Origin: Henriciella barbarensis
GTDB lineage: Bacteria; Pseudomonadota; Alphaproteobacteria; Caulobacterales; Hyphomonadaceae
Assembly: GCF_003576345.1 (NCBI RefSeq)
Contig: NZ_QWGB01000005.1
Location: 992,001 to 1,056,000, forward strand
Length of the DNA: 64,000 nt
Direction of reading: 5' to 3'
Shown: piece after piece, positions 43,445-52,456 of the stretch
Layout: every line of letters starts with the position of its first letter
How positions within the stretch are numbered: the first letter of the stretch is position 1
The notes under the pieces: generated by a model
What the model was told of the DNA's origin: nothing
Database searches by the model: none
Seen by the model: only the letters and a program-made list of their open reading frames with translations
Translations under genes and position numbers: made by a program

Positions 43445-44257
43445 ATGTCCAAACCCTCACCCGTCGGAACCGTCATGATCGCCGCAGCCCGCGCGGCGGG
43501 TCGCTCGCTTGCGCGCGATTTCGGGGAAGTCGAAAACCTGCAAGTGTCCAAGAAGGGCCCTGCAGATTTCGTTTCCAATGCCGACCACCGCGCCGAGCAA
43601 ATCATCTATAACAGCCTGACAAAGGCGCGGCCGGGCTATGGCTTCCTCATGGAAGAGCGCGGCGTCGTCGAAGGGTCGGACAAGTCGAACCGCTTCATCG
43701 TCGACCCGCTGGACGGCACGCTGAACTTCCTCCACGGCCAGCCACACTATGCCGTGTCGATTGGTCTTGAACGTGAAGGAAAGCTGTTGGCCGGTGTCGT
43801 CTATGACGTCGCCAAGAATGAGATCTTCTGGGCCGAAACTGGCCGGGGCGCCTGGCTCGACCAGCGCAAACTGCTCGTGGCAGCGCGCAAGAATACCGAA
43901 GAGGCTGTACTTGCCATGGGTTCTCCGTGGGTTGGACGCGGCGCAGAAGCGCACCGCCTGTTTGCGGGCGAGCTTGGTTCACTGACGCCAGTGACGGCAG
44001 GTCTTCGCCGCAATGGCTCTGCAGCGCTGGACCTGGCATGGGTCGCAGCGGGACGGTTCGACGGCTTCTGGGAGCGCGGCCTCAAGCCTTGGGACATTGC
44101 TGCCGGTATCGTGCTGGTGCGCGAAGCGGGCGGCTATGTCGAAGAGATCGATGGCGGCGACGTACTGGACACCGGCAACATCCTCGCCACCAATGAGCCG
44201 CTCATGCCAAAGCTGCGCGAGCGTCTGCGCAAGGCGAAGGCCTTCATGGGCGGCTGA
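43445..44257 (+). CDS. suhB: Inositol monophosphatase family protein
   Basis: The 270-residue Mg-dependent phosphatase has FLMEERGVV (first metal Glu), VDPLDGTLNFLHGQPHYAVS near residues 80-99 (metal Asp residues) and KPWDIAAGIVLVREAGG near 207-223. It may act on inositol phosphates or related sugar phosphates, and SuhB homologues also take part in rRNA antitermination. The sequence alone cannot separate these roles. It follows efp by 13 bp and is probably co-transcribed. Confidence 0.88.
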   Translation: MSKPSPVGTVMIAAARAAGRSLARDFGEVENLQVSKKGPADFVSNADHRAEQIIYNSLTKARPGYGFLMEERGVVEGSDKSNRFIVDPLDGTLNFLHGQPHYAVSIGLEREGKLLAGVVYDVAKNEIFWAETGRGAWLDQRKLLVAARKNTEEAVLAMGSPWVGRGAEAHRLFAGELGSLTPVTAGLRRNGSAALDLAWVAAGRFDGFWERGLKPWDIAAGIVLVREAGGYVEEIDGGDVLDTGNILATNEPLMPKLRERLRKAKAFMGG

Positions 44258-44266
44258 CGGAGCTGC

Positions 44267-46108
44267 CTATTCGGCGGCTTCGGCCGCAAATTGCATTTCA
44301 GCGAGGCGGGCATAAAGCCCGCCTTTTTTAACGAGCGTGTCGTGGCTGCCTTGTTCGACGATGCGGCCATCATCCATAACGATGATCCTGTCGGCACGCC
44401 GGATGGTCGAGAGCCTGTGCGCGATGACAAGGGTGGTGCGTCCTTCAGCGGCGGCCGCGATGGCTTTCTGCACGAGACCTTCGCTTTCACTGTCGAGGGC
44501 AGAGGTTGCCTCATCCAGCAACAGGATCGGCGCACGGCGGACAAGCGCGCGGGCAAGGGCAACGCGCTGTCGCTGACCGCCCGAGAGGCTGCGGCCTTTC
44601 TGGCCAAGTTCAGCGTCGAGGCCGCCGCGATCTTCAAGAAAGCGCCAGGCCTCGGCCATGCGGGCGGCGTCTATTAGTTCACCATCAGGCGCTGCCCCGC
44701 CCTGCGCGCCAAAGGCGATATTCTCTCGCGCCGTGCCGGTGAAAAGGGCAGATTCCTGTGGGGCATAGGCAAACTGACTGCGCCAGACGGCCGGGTCGGT
44801 CTCGGGCGCTTCCACGCCATCCACGGTGATATTGCCCGATTGAGGGTCGAACAGGCGAAGCGCCAGGCGGAAAACTGTGGACTTGCCTGCGCCAGACGGG
44901 CCGACAAGGGCCACGAACTCGCCCGGCTGAACATCCAGGGTGAAACTTTTCAGGGCGGGGGTGTTTTCGGTGCCATAGGAGAAATCGACAGCGTCGAAAA
45001 CGAGATGCCCTTGCACAGGAGAGGCGATAGGGGCTGCGGCTTGCGGAGGCAGGATTTCTGCCGTCTCACGCAGGATCTCGCTGGCACGATCACTGGCCCC
45101 AGCCGCGCGCATGACCTCGCCCCAGACCTCTGCCAGCATGCCGAAGCCAGAGCCTGCATAGAAGGCGTACAGGATCATCTGGGTGAGCTCACCCGGTGTC
45201 ATCTGACCCGTCGCCACTGCGCGGGCACCGAGCCACAAGATACCGACCATGCCACCGAGTAGCATGATGGAAACTGCGAGGATCATGAAGGCACGGGCGG
45301 TGATACGCTTGAGGGCCGCCTGGAAAACCGCTTCCACGGCCGTAGAAAAGCTCTTCTCGCGGCGGTTCTCCTGCCCATAGGCCTGCACCAGCTCAATCGC
45401 ATCCAGCGCTTCGGATGCTTCAGCGCCAGCGTCCGCAAGGCGCGACTGCGCCCGGTTGGAGGCGCCGCGAATGATACGACCGATGATCATGACCGGCAGC
45501 ATGGCAAGCGGGATCATCAGGAGGAGCGTGCCACCAAGCTTCCAGTTGGTGATGAGCATCATGGCGATCGCGCCGGTCGTCGACAGGATGGTGCGGGTCG
45601 CAAGTGAGGCAGAGGTGCCGAGAAACTGCTCGATCAGGGTAACGTCAGCGGTCAGCCGCGAGACGCTTTCGCCAGAACGCATCCCCGCATGAAAGCGAGG
45701 GCCAAGGCTGAGAAGCTTGGCGTATAGATCCGTGCGCAGGTCAGCGGCGACGCGTTCACCGAAACGGGACACGAAATAGAAGCGCAGCGCGCTCAATATG
45801 CCCATAAGGACGGCGGCGAGCAGGACGTAGAGGAAATACCGGTCGATCGTATCGAGAAGGGCGGCCCCGTCTGCGCCGCCTGCTCCAGCATCGACCGCGC
45901 GCCCGAACAGCCACGGGATTGAAAGCGCTGCTATCGTGGAGACAACAAGGAAGAAGAGGGCGACGAAAACTAGCGTCAGATGCTTGCGCACATAGGGCCA
46001 GAGCAGCGCCAGCGGCTTCACGCTCCGGGCCTTCGGTCGGTCCGCGCCGCCCTGGTCCGGCAGCGTTTCGCGACGGTCATCGCTGATCTGGCTTGTTGCC
46101 TCGCTCAT
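44267..46108 (-). CDS. ABC transporter, fused permease and ATPase (exporter type)
   Basis: The 613-residue half-transporter has six membrane helices (about residues 45-320) and a C-terminal ATPase domain. Walker A is GPSGAGKSTVFRLAL, the signature is LSGGQRQRVALARALV and Walker B is ILLLDEATSALDS. It acts as a homodimer or heterodimer and belongs to the MsbA/LmrA-like exporters; the substrate is unknown. The ATG at 46108 has an AAGGAAGG site upstream; a GTG at 46129 is less likely. It is divergent from rpmE. Confidence 0.92.
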   Translation of the reverse strand: MSEATSQISDDRRETLPDQGGADRPKARSVKPLALLWPYVRKHLTLVFVALFFLVVSTIAALSIPWLFGRAVDAGAGGADGAALLDTIDRYFLYVLLAAVLMGILSALRFYFVSRFGERVAADLRTDLYAKLLSLGPRFHAGMRSGESVSRLTADVTLIEQFLGTSASLATRTILSTTGAIAMMLITNWKLGGTLLLMIPLAMLPVMIIGRIIRGASNRAQSRLADAGAEASEALDAIELVQAYGQENRREKSFSTAVEAVFQAALKRITARAFMILAVSIMLLGGMVGILWLGARAVATGQMTPGELTQMILYAFYAGSGFGMLAEVWGEVMRAAGASDRASEILRETAEILPPQAAAPIASPVQGHLVFDAVDFSYGTENTPALKSFTLDVQPGEFVALVGPSGAGKSTVFRLALRLFDPQSGNITVDGVEAPETDPAVWRSQFAYAPQESALFTGTARENIAFGAQGGAAPDGELIDAARMAEAWRFLEDRGGLDAELGQKGRSLSGGQRQRVALARALVRRAPILLLDEATSALDSESEGLVQKAIAAAAEGRTTLVIAHRLSTIRRADRIIVMDDGRIVEQGSHDTLVKKGGLYARLAEMQFAAEAAE

Positions 46109-46232
46109 CTCTTGCACCTTCCTTGGCACTCGGCCCCTTGCGGGCCGGGCCTCAATCTACTAAGACCCCGCTTTCCGAATTTCACAGAGGCCAATCCGCG
46201 CAGGGTGGCCGCTGACGCGAGGACTAGAGACG

Positions 46233-46451
46233 ATGAAAGCCGAAGGCCATCCCGATTATCACTTCATCACCGTCGTTATGACTGACGGGACGGAGTATCA
46301 GACCCGTTCGACCTATGGCAAAGAGGGCGACCGCCTGACGCTGGACATCGATTCCAGCTCGCACCCGGCATGGACTGGTGGCAACCAGCAGCTGGACCGC
46401 GGCGGCCGTGTCTCGCGCTTCAAGGACAAGTTCAAGGGCTTCGGCGTCTAA
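46233..46451 (+). CDS. rpmE: 50S ribosomal protein L31
   Basis: The 72-residue protein begins [20 protein letters not shown] and ends with [16 protein letters not shown], the L31 pattern. It has no CxxC zinc pair, so it is the Cys-free form. A terminator lies immediately downstream. Confidence 0.93.
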   Translation: MKAEGHPDYHFITVVMTDGTEYQTRSTYGKEGDRLTLDIDSSSHPAWTGGNQQLDRGGRVSRFKDKFKGFGV

Positions 46452-46477
46452 GCCAGCTTTCAAACAGACACGTTCTG

Positions 46478-46506
46478 AAAATCCCCGCCAGGCGCGGGGA
46501 TTTTTT
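46478..46506 (+). terminator. Rho-independent terminator after rpmE
   Basis: ATCCCCGC (46481-46488) and GCGGGGAT (46494-46501) are joined by a CAGGC loop and flanked by AAA and TTTTT. The T run overlaps the stop codon of the convergent zapE gene (46505-46507). Confidence 0.9.
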
Positions 46507-47662
46507 ATGCCTGCGTCTCGGTTTCTGGTTCAAGGTTTTCGGCCCGCGGCGGCGTGCGGTGTTCGAGCGCGAGATAATCGCGCGAGCGCATTTCGAAGAG
46601 GCGGCTGGCCGTACGTTCAAACTCGAAGCTTCCATCGCCCTCAGGATAAAGGGCTTCAGGTTCAGATTCGGCCGTCGCAACAAGTTTGACGCGCGCTTCA
46701 TAAAGCGCATCGATCAGGGCGACGAAACGCGCCGCTTCATTGCGCTTCTCCCGTGACAGGAGCGGGATGTCGTCCAGCAGGACGGTGTGGAAGGTCGCCG
46801 CAATAGCGAGATAGTCGCGCGCGCCTAGCGGGCGGGCGCAAAGCTCCGGAAATGAGAAGCGAGCGACGCCTGCGGCCTCGCGGCTGACCTTGAGCTGGCG
46901 GCCTTTAACGTGTAGCACGCACGAATTCGGGCGCGCACCAAGGGTCAGGCGTTCGAAAGCTTCATCCAGTGTTGCCTCTCGCTCAGCCGCACTCTCAGAC
47001 ACATGCCAGACAGGCGCTTCGGTGAGACGTTCGAGCCGGTAATCGCGTTCGGCGACCAGTTCGAAGATATCGCACTCATCCTTGATGCGCTGGATGAAGG
47101 GGACGAAGAGCTGGCGGTTGAGGCCATGCTTGTAAAGATCATCCGGGTGACGGTTGGAGGTCGCAACGACAGTGACGCGGGCCTCGAACAGGCTTTCGAA
47201 CAGGCGCCCAAGGATCATGGCATCCGCAATCTGGGTCACCTGAAACTCGTCAAAGCACAGCAGCTTGGCCTCTGAAGCAATCAGCTTGGCGACGGGTGGA
47301 ATCGGATCGCTGCCAGCGCCTTTGACGCGGTGGTCGGCACGTTTGCGCTCACTTTCGCTCATCTCGCGCCAGGCATTCATCTCATCATGCACCCGGCCCA
47401 TGAACTCATGGAAGTGGACGCGCTTAGCCTTCACTGGCGAAAGGTCATGGAAGAGATCCATCAGCATGGACTTGCCGCGCCCCACGCCGCCCCAGAGGTA
47501 AAGGCCCTTCACCTTGGTTTCCTTGCGGAAAAGCCCTGCAGGCTTTGCCTCGCTCAGCCGTTCAAGCACGCTGTCCAGCTTACGGGCCGCCTCACGCTGG
47601 GCGCTGTCCTCATTCAGCTGCCCTGCTTCAACCCGCGCCTGATAGGCCTGTTCAACGCTCAT
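46505..47662 (-). CDS. zapE: Cell division protein ZapE (AFG1-like ATPase)
   Basis: ZapE is an AAA-type ATPase that acts on the Z ring and is related to yeast AFG1. The 385-residue protein has Walker A LWGGVGRGKSMLMDLFHD near residue 55-72, KLLCFDEFQVTQIADAMILG (Walker B) near 130-150, a sensor TSNRHPDDLYKHGLNRQLF near 160-178 and the C-terminal DIPLLSREKRNEAARFVALI. The start ATG has AGGAGGGGG upstream, just after the rhomboid gene stop. Its stop is inside the rpmE terminator. Confidence 0.93.
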   Translation of the reverse strand: MSVEQAYQARVEAGQLNEDSAQREAARKLDSVLERLSEAKPAGLFRKETKVKGLYLWGGVGRGKSMLMDLFHDLSPVKAKRVHFHEFMGRVHDEMNAWREMSESERKRADHRVKGAGSDPIPPVAKLIASEAKLLCFDEFQVTQIADAMILGRLFESLFEARVTVVATSNRHPDDLYKHGLNRQLFVPFIQRIKDECDIFELVAERDYRLERLTEAPVWHVSESAAEREATLDEAFERLTLGARPNSCVLHVKGRQLKVSREAAGVARFSFPELCARPLGARDYLAIAATFHTVLLDDIPLLSREKRNEAARFVALIDALYEARVKLVATAESEPEALYPEGDGSFEFERTASRLFEMRSRDYLALEHRTPPRAENLEPETETQA

Positions 47663-47666
47663 TCGT

Positions 47667-48284
47667 TCAGCCCCCTCCTAGCACGCCCGCCACCTGCTGG
47701 GAGAAGATGGAGAGTGATTCCGGGGCGATAACGATCGTCGCGATCAGGCCGAAAACGGCCCCGCCAATATGGGCTTCGTGGCCGATGATGCGGTTTTCGC
47801 GCTGAGCCAGGATGACACTGATGACGATGAAGAGAATGCCGAAAACGATGGCTGGCATCGGAATGATGAAGAAGAGCAGCATCGCAAAAGGCTGGAACAG
47901 ACAGAACGACAGGATGATGCCTGATGTTGCCCCCGAAGCGCCAAGCGCGCGGTAGTCTGGTGTGCGGAAGTTCTCCAGCAGCGCCCAGAGATTACCGCCC
48001 AGAAGCGCGGCGAAATAGACAAAGACGAAGGCAGGCGTGCCCAGCTGGTACTCAATGTATCGACCGAACTGGAAGAGGACGAACATGTTGATGAGCAGGT
48101 GAAACACGCCGCCATGCAGAAATCCTGACGTGACGAGCCGGTGATATTCGCGCTTCTCCCGGATCGCGCCAACGTCGAAGAGGTTCTTCAGCAGGAATTG
48201 CTGGTTCAGCCAGCCATAGATGCTGACGAGGACATTGATCGCGATCAGTATCAGCGTGGCGGGAAAAATCGAAAGCTGGTCCAT
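47667..48284 (-). CDS. Rhomboid family intramembrane serine protease
   Basis: The 205-residue membrane protein has about six helices. The catalytic Ser is in GASGATSGI near residue 117, the catalytic His in GHEAHIGGAVFGL near 170, and the L1-loop segment HGGVFHLLINMFVLFQFG contains the conserved His and Asn. All the features of an active rhomboid are present. The substrate is unknown. It ends a few bases ahead of zapE and is probably in the same transcript. Confidence 0.9.
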   Translation of the reverse strand: MDQLSIFPATLILIAINVLVSIYGWLNQQFLLKNLFDVGAIREKREYHRLVTSGFLHGGVFHLLINMFVLFQFGRYIEYQLGTPAFVFVYFAALLGGNLWALLENFRTPDYRALGASGATSGIILSFCLFQPFAMLLFFIIPMPAIVFGILFIVISVILAQRENRIIGHEAHIGGAVFGLIATIVIAPESLSIFSQQVAGVLGGG

Positions 48285-48355
48285 GGCCGACGCCTATCGC
48301 ATGGCGCGGAGGAAAAGAACCAGAAAATACGCCGCGGCCTGTCGCCAGCCTGCTA

Positions 48356-50641
48356 TCAGGCGCTCTGGCGTAGTGCAGGTTCGCTTTCCATGGGTTTCCA
48401 GTTGGCAGCGCGGAGTTCGCTGATCGGGGCGGGCCTGCCGAACAGATAGCCCTGCGCCTTGGCGAAGCCTGCTAGCCGCACCAATCTAAGCTGGTCTTCG
48501 GTTTCGATGCCTTCTGCGACGATGTCGACGTCCATGATGCCGCCAATGCCGGATATGAGGGCCAGAAGCTTCTGCGCGCGTCGGCTCTCCACGGCCTGGG
48601 TGAGGAATGACCGGTCGACCTTGATCCGGTCGATCGGCAGGGTCTCAAGCCGGCTGAGTGAGGAATAGCCTGTACCGAAATCATCGAGCGAGATGCCGAC
48701 GCCGTGCTCGCGAATGGTGTCCAGCCGGGTGCGGGACACATCCATATCCTCAAACATGCCGCGTTCAGTGATCTCGAGTTCAAGCAGCTTTGCCGGGAAG
48801 CCGGTTTCCTCGAGAATGGCGAGAAGCGAGTCGATGAAGCCTTCGCTCATGATCTCCATGGGCGAGACGTTTACATTGAGCTGAATTGCGGCGCCGTGTG
48901 TGTTCATCCACGCCAGTGCCTCATTGCAGGCTCGCCGCAAGGTGTACTGGCCAAGCTTGACGATAGAGCGGCTGCTTTCCGCGATAGTGATGAATTCGTC
49001 GGGCGCGATGTTGCCATAAACAGGGTGTGCCCAACGAGCGAGGGCTTCCACGCCGCTCAAGGCGCCCGTGCGGACTTCAAAGATGGGCTGATAATGCATC
49101 CGGATGTCGCCGTTCGCGATCGCCGCCGCAAGATCACGCCGGATTGCAAGGCGCCGCTCCAGCCGGACTTCGATCTCTCCCGCGCAGAGAATGCACTGAC
49201 CGCCACCGAGTGACTTTGCCTCGTAAACGGCTGCATCGGCGCGCTCCAGCGTATTGGCGAGCGTCTTGTTCGGACCGGTGCAGGCCGCGCCGATGGAGGC
49301 GGCCATATCAACTACCCTGTCTTCCATCCTGATCGGGCGGAAGACGGCTTCGGCAAACTGTTCGGCGAGCCAGTGGATGCGTTCGGGGTCCCACCGCGTT
49401 GTCAGGAGGGCGCAGAACTCATCGCCGCCGAGCCGGAAGACTTCGAGGCCGGGGATGGCTTCTTCGAACTCGCGAAAGCGCAAGCCAAGCTCTGCGAGCG
49501 CCGCATCGCCGCTTTCATGACCCTGTCGGTCATTCAGGTTCTTGAAGTTGTCCAGATCGATGCAGATGACGGCCGTTTCTTCGTCATCAGTCTGGGACTG
49601 GCGCGCTTCGACGGACTCATTGAAAGCGTGGCGGTTTTTAAGGCCCGTGAGTCTGTCGCACATGGCGAGGACTTTCAGTTTCTCCTCGGCCTCTGCCTTG
49701 TCGGTAATGTCATGCGCAATCACCCGGTAGCCGGCAAAACTACCGTCCGGGTGGAAAACTGGATGGCCGGTACACTCCACGCGGCGGGAGAGATCGCCCA
49801 CGCGCAGATATGCCCGGATCTTCTCATAAGGTGCTCGCGAAGCGAGGGCTTCGTGAAAGATGTGGGCCTGCTCTTCCCAGTCATAAAAGAGGGTTTTCCA
49901 GTTGCAGCCAGCGGCATGCCCTGGCCCGAAAAAGTCGGTGACGATGCCGAATTCGTTGATTTCGAGGTGCCAGTCAGAGGCAAGCGTTGCGTATTGCGCG
50001 TAACGCTCTTTCAGGGTGCTTTCCTTTTGTGCGGCCTGGTTGAGCGAGGCGTAGGCGGCGCCGGTAATTTTTTTAGGTAGGATGGCAGCCAGGGCGCTCG
50101 CGACGGTGATAATGCTGAGCGCCATGGCGGTGAGATAGGTTTCATCACGGCCGGTAAAGACGACAGCTTCGCCGGGAAGGCCTGCCAGGTAGTAGTTGTA
50201 AAAAACGATCAGGCCGACGCTGTAGAGTGATGCCATCCACAAGGGTGCGAGCAGGCCCAGCATGAAGGGGCTGAGGCCAAGGAGCATCAAGCCGATCCAG
50301 GCACCGGCCCCATGAAGCAGAATTTCCGCCATCAGGTTGGTCGGGATGCTCATGCAGACAAGCAGGATGGACAGTGAGAGCGTTCGTTTCTGTGTCGCGA
50401 GAAGCATTGCCGCGCCCAGGCAGGCAAAGGTGGCGGCATCGACAACGGCCATCACACCGAGCGGATAGTTGTCGGCGGCAATCATTGAAAGAATGATGGA
50501 CGCCATGGTGATGATGATGGCGCTGGCACAGAAGAGTACGAGAAGTTGCTGAACGCGCGTATGGTTCAGATGGCGAAGAGACCATCGCAGGGACTTCCAA
50601 CGGCCGGCACTGGCGGATTCAGATCTTCCACCGTCTTCCAT
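48356..50641 (-). CDS. Membrane-bound GGDEF-EAL cyclic-di-GMP protein
   Basis: The 761-residue protein has about six membrane helices at the N terminus (about 30-195), a PAS-like part (about 215-320, with GYRVIAHDITDKAEAEEKL before GGDEF), a GGDEF domain (about 330-490) and an EAL domain (about 500-750). The GGDEF motif reads FRLGGDEF and is intact; no RxxD inhibitory site is seen five residues before it. The EAL domain has EALARW, NVNVSPMEI, ELEITERGMF, DDFGTGYSSL, KVDRSFL and AEGIETEDQL, so it is likely an active phosphodiesterase. A GAGAGGAAGAG site precedes the ATG. A receiver-like gene lies 166 bp upstream on the same strand. Confidence 0.92.
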   Translation of the reverse strand: MEDGGRSESASAGRWKSLRWSLRHLNHTRVQQLLVLFCASAIIITMASIILSMIAADNYPLGVMAVVDAATFACLGAAMLLATQKRTLSLSILLVCMSIPTNLMAEILLHGAGAWIGLMLLGLSPFMLGLLAPLWMASLYSVGLIVFYNYYLAGLPGEAVVFTGRDETYLTAMALSIITVASALAAILPKKITGAAYASLNQAAQKESTLKERYAQYATLASDWHLEINEFGIVTDFFGPGHAAGCNWKTLFYDWEEQAHIFHEALASRAPYEKIRAYLRVGDLSRRVECTGHPVFHPDGSFAGYRVIAHDITDKAEAEEKLKVLAMCDRLTGLKNRHAFNESVEARQSQTDDEETAVICIDLDNFKNLNDRQGHESGDAALAELGLRFREFEEAIPGLEVFRLGGDEFCALLTTRWDPERIHWLAEQFAEAVFRPIRMEDRVVDMAASIGAACTGPNKTLANTLERADAAVYEAKSLGGGQCILCAGEIEVRLERRLAIRRDLAAAIANGDIRMHYQPIFEVRTGALSGVEALARWAHPVYGNIAPDEFITIAESSRSIVKLGQYTLRRACNEALAWMNTHGAAIQLNVNVSPMEIMSEGFIDSLLAILEETGFPAKLLELEITERGMFEDMDVSRTRLDTIREHGVGISLDDFGTGYSSLSRLETLPIDRIKVDRSFLTQAVESRRAQKLLALISGIGGIMDVDIVAEGIETEDQLRLVRLAGFAKAQGYLFGRPAPISELRAANWKPMESEPALRQSA

Positions 50642-50807
50642 ACAATCACTCTTCCTCTCACCCAGCTAGTATATAGACATCAATTCTTTGACGGCTGCCA
50701 AATTGCGCGCTCAATCTTACCGAATCGATAAAACCTGGGAGTAATCATGACGGCGCACGAGGTCTGCGCCGCGTAACGCATCTGAAAACTGTGTCAGTTC
50801 GAGGTTT

Positions 50808-51251
50808 CTAGGCGGCGACGATCCGGGCGGCGCTTTTTCCATCTGGCGCAGGCATCTGCTCAAAGAAGAAATCGAGCATGGCTTCGGGGCGCTGTATGAA
50901 ACGGTTGTATGGCAGGCTGGCCTTGAAGATCGGCGCCTGCGCGATGTTGCAGCCACAGCGCAGTGCGGTCTCGACAATGGTGTCGCGGTCCGGATTGGCC
51001 GAGGCAACGGCGATACGGTGAGGCCCCATATTGGCGAGCCGCGCAATCGTCATGTCGCCATCATAGCTGTCGGGCAGCGTGAGTTCCGTGATCACGAGAT
51101 CAAAACGCTCCAGGCGAAGGCGGCGTTCTGCTTCCATGAGGGTGTGGGCGAGAACGAGATCCACCTGGACGCGGGCGCGGGCTGCCTTGTCAGCAGCCAC
51201 AGCCAGGATGTCGCGCACTGGCTCGTGATCCTCGATCCACAATACTTTCAT
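50808..51251 (-). CDS. Degenerate response-regulator receiver-like protein
   Basis: The 147-residue protein has a CheY-like fold in outline. KVLWIEDHEPVR carries the acidic pair E7-D8, and FDLVITELTLPDSYDGD aligns with the phosphorylation strand, with Glu at 56 where Asp would be. A Ser (about 84) is at the Thr/Ser switch, but the conserved Lys before Pro is replaced (IAQAPIFK). No effector domain follows. It cannot be a standard phosphoacceptor; Glu may mimic the phosphorylated state. It is transcribed towards the GGDEF-EAL gene and may act with it, by position. Confidence 0.75.
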   Translation of the reverse strand: MKVLWIEDHEPVRDILAVAADKAARARVQVDLVLAHTLMEAERRLRLERFDLVITELTLPDSYDGDMTIARLANMGPHRIAVASANPDRDTIVETALRCGCNIAQAPIFKASLPYNRFIQRPEAMLDFFFEQMPAPDGKSAARIVAA

Positions 51252-51483
51252 AAAGCTCTACCCTGTGTGCCGAACGCCTTCTGAACCGAACGCTGCGTTC
51301 TCCCTCAATGAAGGCACTTTGACACCCATGCCTTTCAGCTTGGTAAAGCGAAACTTGCCGAAGTGTTTACGGCTCCCCTGATCTGGTTACCGCAAGAGGA
51401 GATCGCATACGGAAGATATTCCGTGATAGGTTCAATGCTGGCCGGGGAAGTAGCCTGATTGGTGCTGTGGTAAGGAAGCTAAA

Positions 51484-52392
51484 ATGCCTGATGGCACTGT
51501 AAACGAAGCAGAAAATAGTTCAGCGTTTCTCCGCGATGTCGAGGAAAGCGATCAACACATCGTCGACATGCTGATTGCGGAGCGTTGCCCCAGTTTTGTA
51601 TCGCACTGGTCCTGGCCATTAACGCGGCGCGTCCTCTACAAGATGCTCGGTTATGCACGCGCGCGGGAGATGGCTGACACGCTGATGACACTCAATGGGC
51701 GCGAATCGTTTGATTATCTTGCGCGAGAGCTCGATGTTCAGCTGGACATTCAACATCTGGACCGCCTGCCAGAACGTGGGCGGTGTGTCGTAGCCGCGAA
51801 CCATCCCACCGGCCTTGCTGACGGAGTCGCCGTCTGGGATGCATTAATCCAGAGACGCAAGGATGTCGTGTTCTTCGCCAATGCGGACGCGATCCGGGTC
51901 AATCCGCGTTTTCAGGATGCGATTATCCCGATCGAATGGGTTGCTGACAAGCGTAGCCCTGCCAAAACGCGTGAGACGTTGAGGCGCGCATCCGAGGCCT
52001 TCGAGTCGGAGAAATGCGTCGTGATTTTCCCGTCTGGCAAGCTCGCGAAAAAAGTCGACGGGGTGCTGACTGAACAGGCCTGGTTTCCGACAGTAGTGAG
52101 CCTTGCTCGCAAACAGGGTGCGCCAATTGTGCCGATGAATGTGCGAGCTGAAAACTCACGACTTTTCTATCGCCTCAGTCAGATCAATGGCGAGTTGCGG
52201 GACATTACTCTCTTCCACGAGCTTCTGAACAAGAAGCGCGCCCGCTTTGAACTCACACTCGGTAAAACGATCCCGACCTATTCGCTGATGGGGGAAGCTG
52301 CCAAGGTCACCGAGGCACTGAAACACCACGTGTCCTATACACTAAGCGAAAATTCAGACGCTGAATTTGGGAACTCTGACCCCCAACCATAG
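51484..52392 (+). CDS. PlsC-like acyltransferase of the hemolysin (COG3176-like) type
   Basis: The 302-residue protein has an acyltransferase motif I variant ANHPTGLADG (N106, H107, D113; five residues between His and Asp), with FFANADAIRVN, VVIFPSGKLAKK near 180-190 and APIVPMNVRAEN near 216-227. The spacing and FPSG instead of FPEG differ from normal PlsC but match the stand-alone hemolysin-type acyltransferases, some of which make ornithine lipids or other acylated lipids. The acceptor is unknown. It is the first gene of a possible pair with the downstream channel gene. Confidence 0.82.
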   Translation: MPDGTVNEAENSSAFLRDVEESDQHIVDMLIAERCPSFVSHWSWPLTRRVLYKMLGYARAREMADTLMTLNGRESFDYLARELDVQLDIQHLDRLPERGRCVVAANHPTGLADGVAVWDALIQRRKDVVFFANADAIRVNPRFQDAIIPIEWVADKRSPAKTRETLRRASEAFESEKCVVIFPSGKLAKKVDGVLTEQAWFPTVVSLARKQGAPIVPMNVRAENSRLFYRLSQINGELRDITLFHELLNKKRARFELTLGKTIPTYSLMGEAAKVTEALKHHVSYTLSENSDAEFGNSDPQP

Positions 52393-52408
52393 TTGAGTCC
52401 TATGGGCA

Positions 52409-52427
52409 CAACTCCTCAGTGGAGTTG
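52409..52427 (+). other. Perfect hairpin upstream of the channel gene
   Basis: CAACTCC and GGAGTTG form a perfect 7-bp stem over TCAGT, 30 bp before the start codon and 17 bp after the acyltransferase stop. With no T run it is not a standard terminator; an operator or mRNA element is possible. Confidence 0.35.
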
Positions 52428-52456
52428 GCGCGCGCAAAAAAGCGAAAGGGCTGAAC

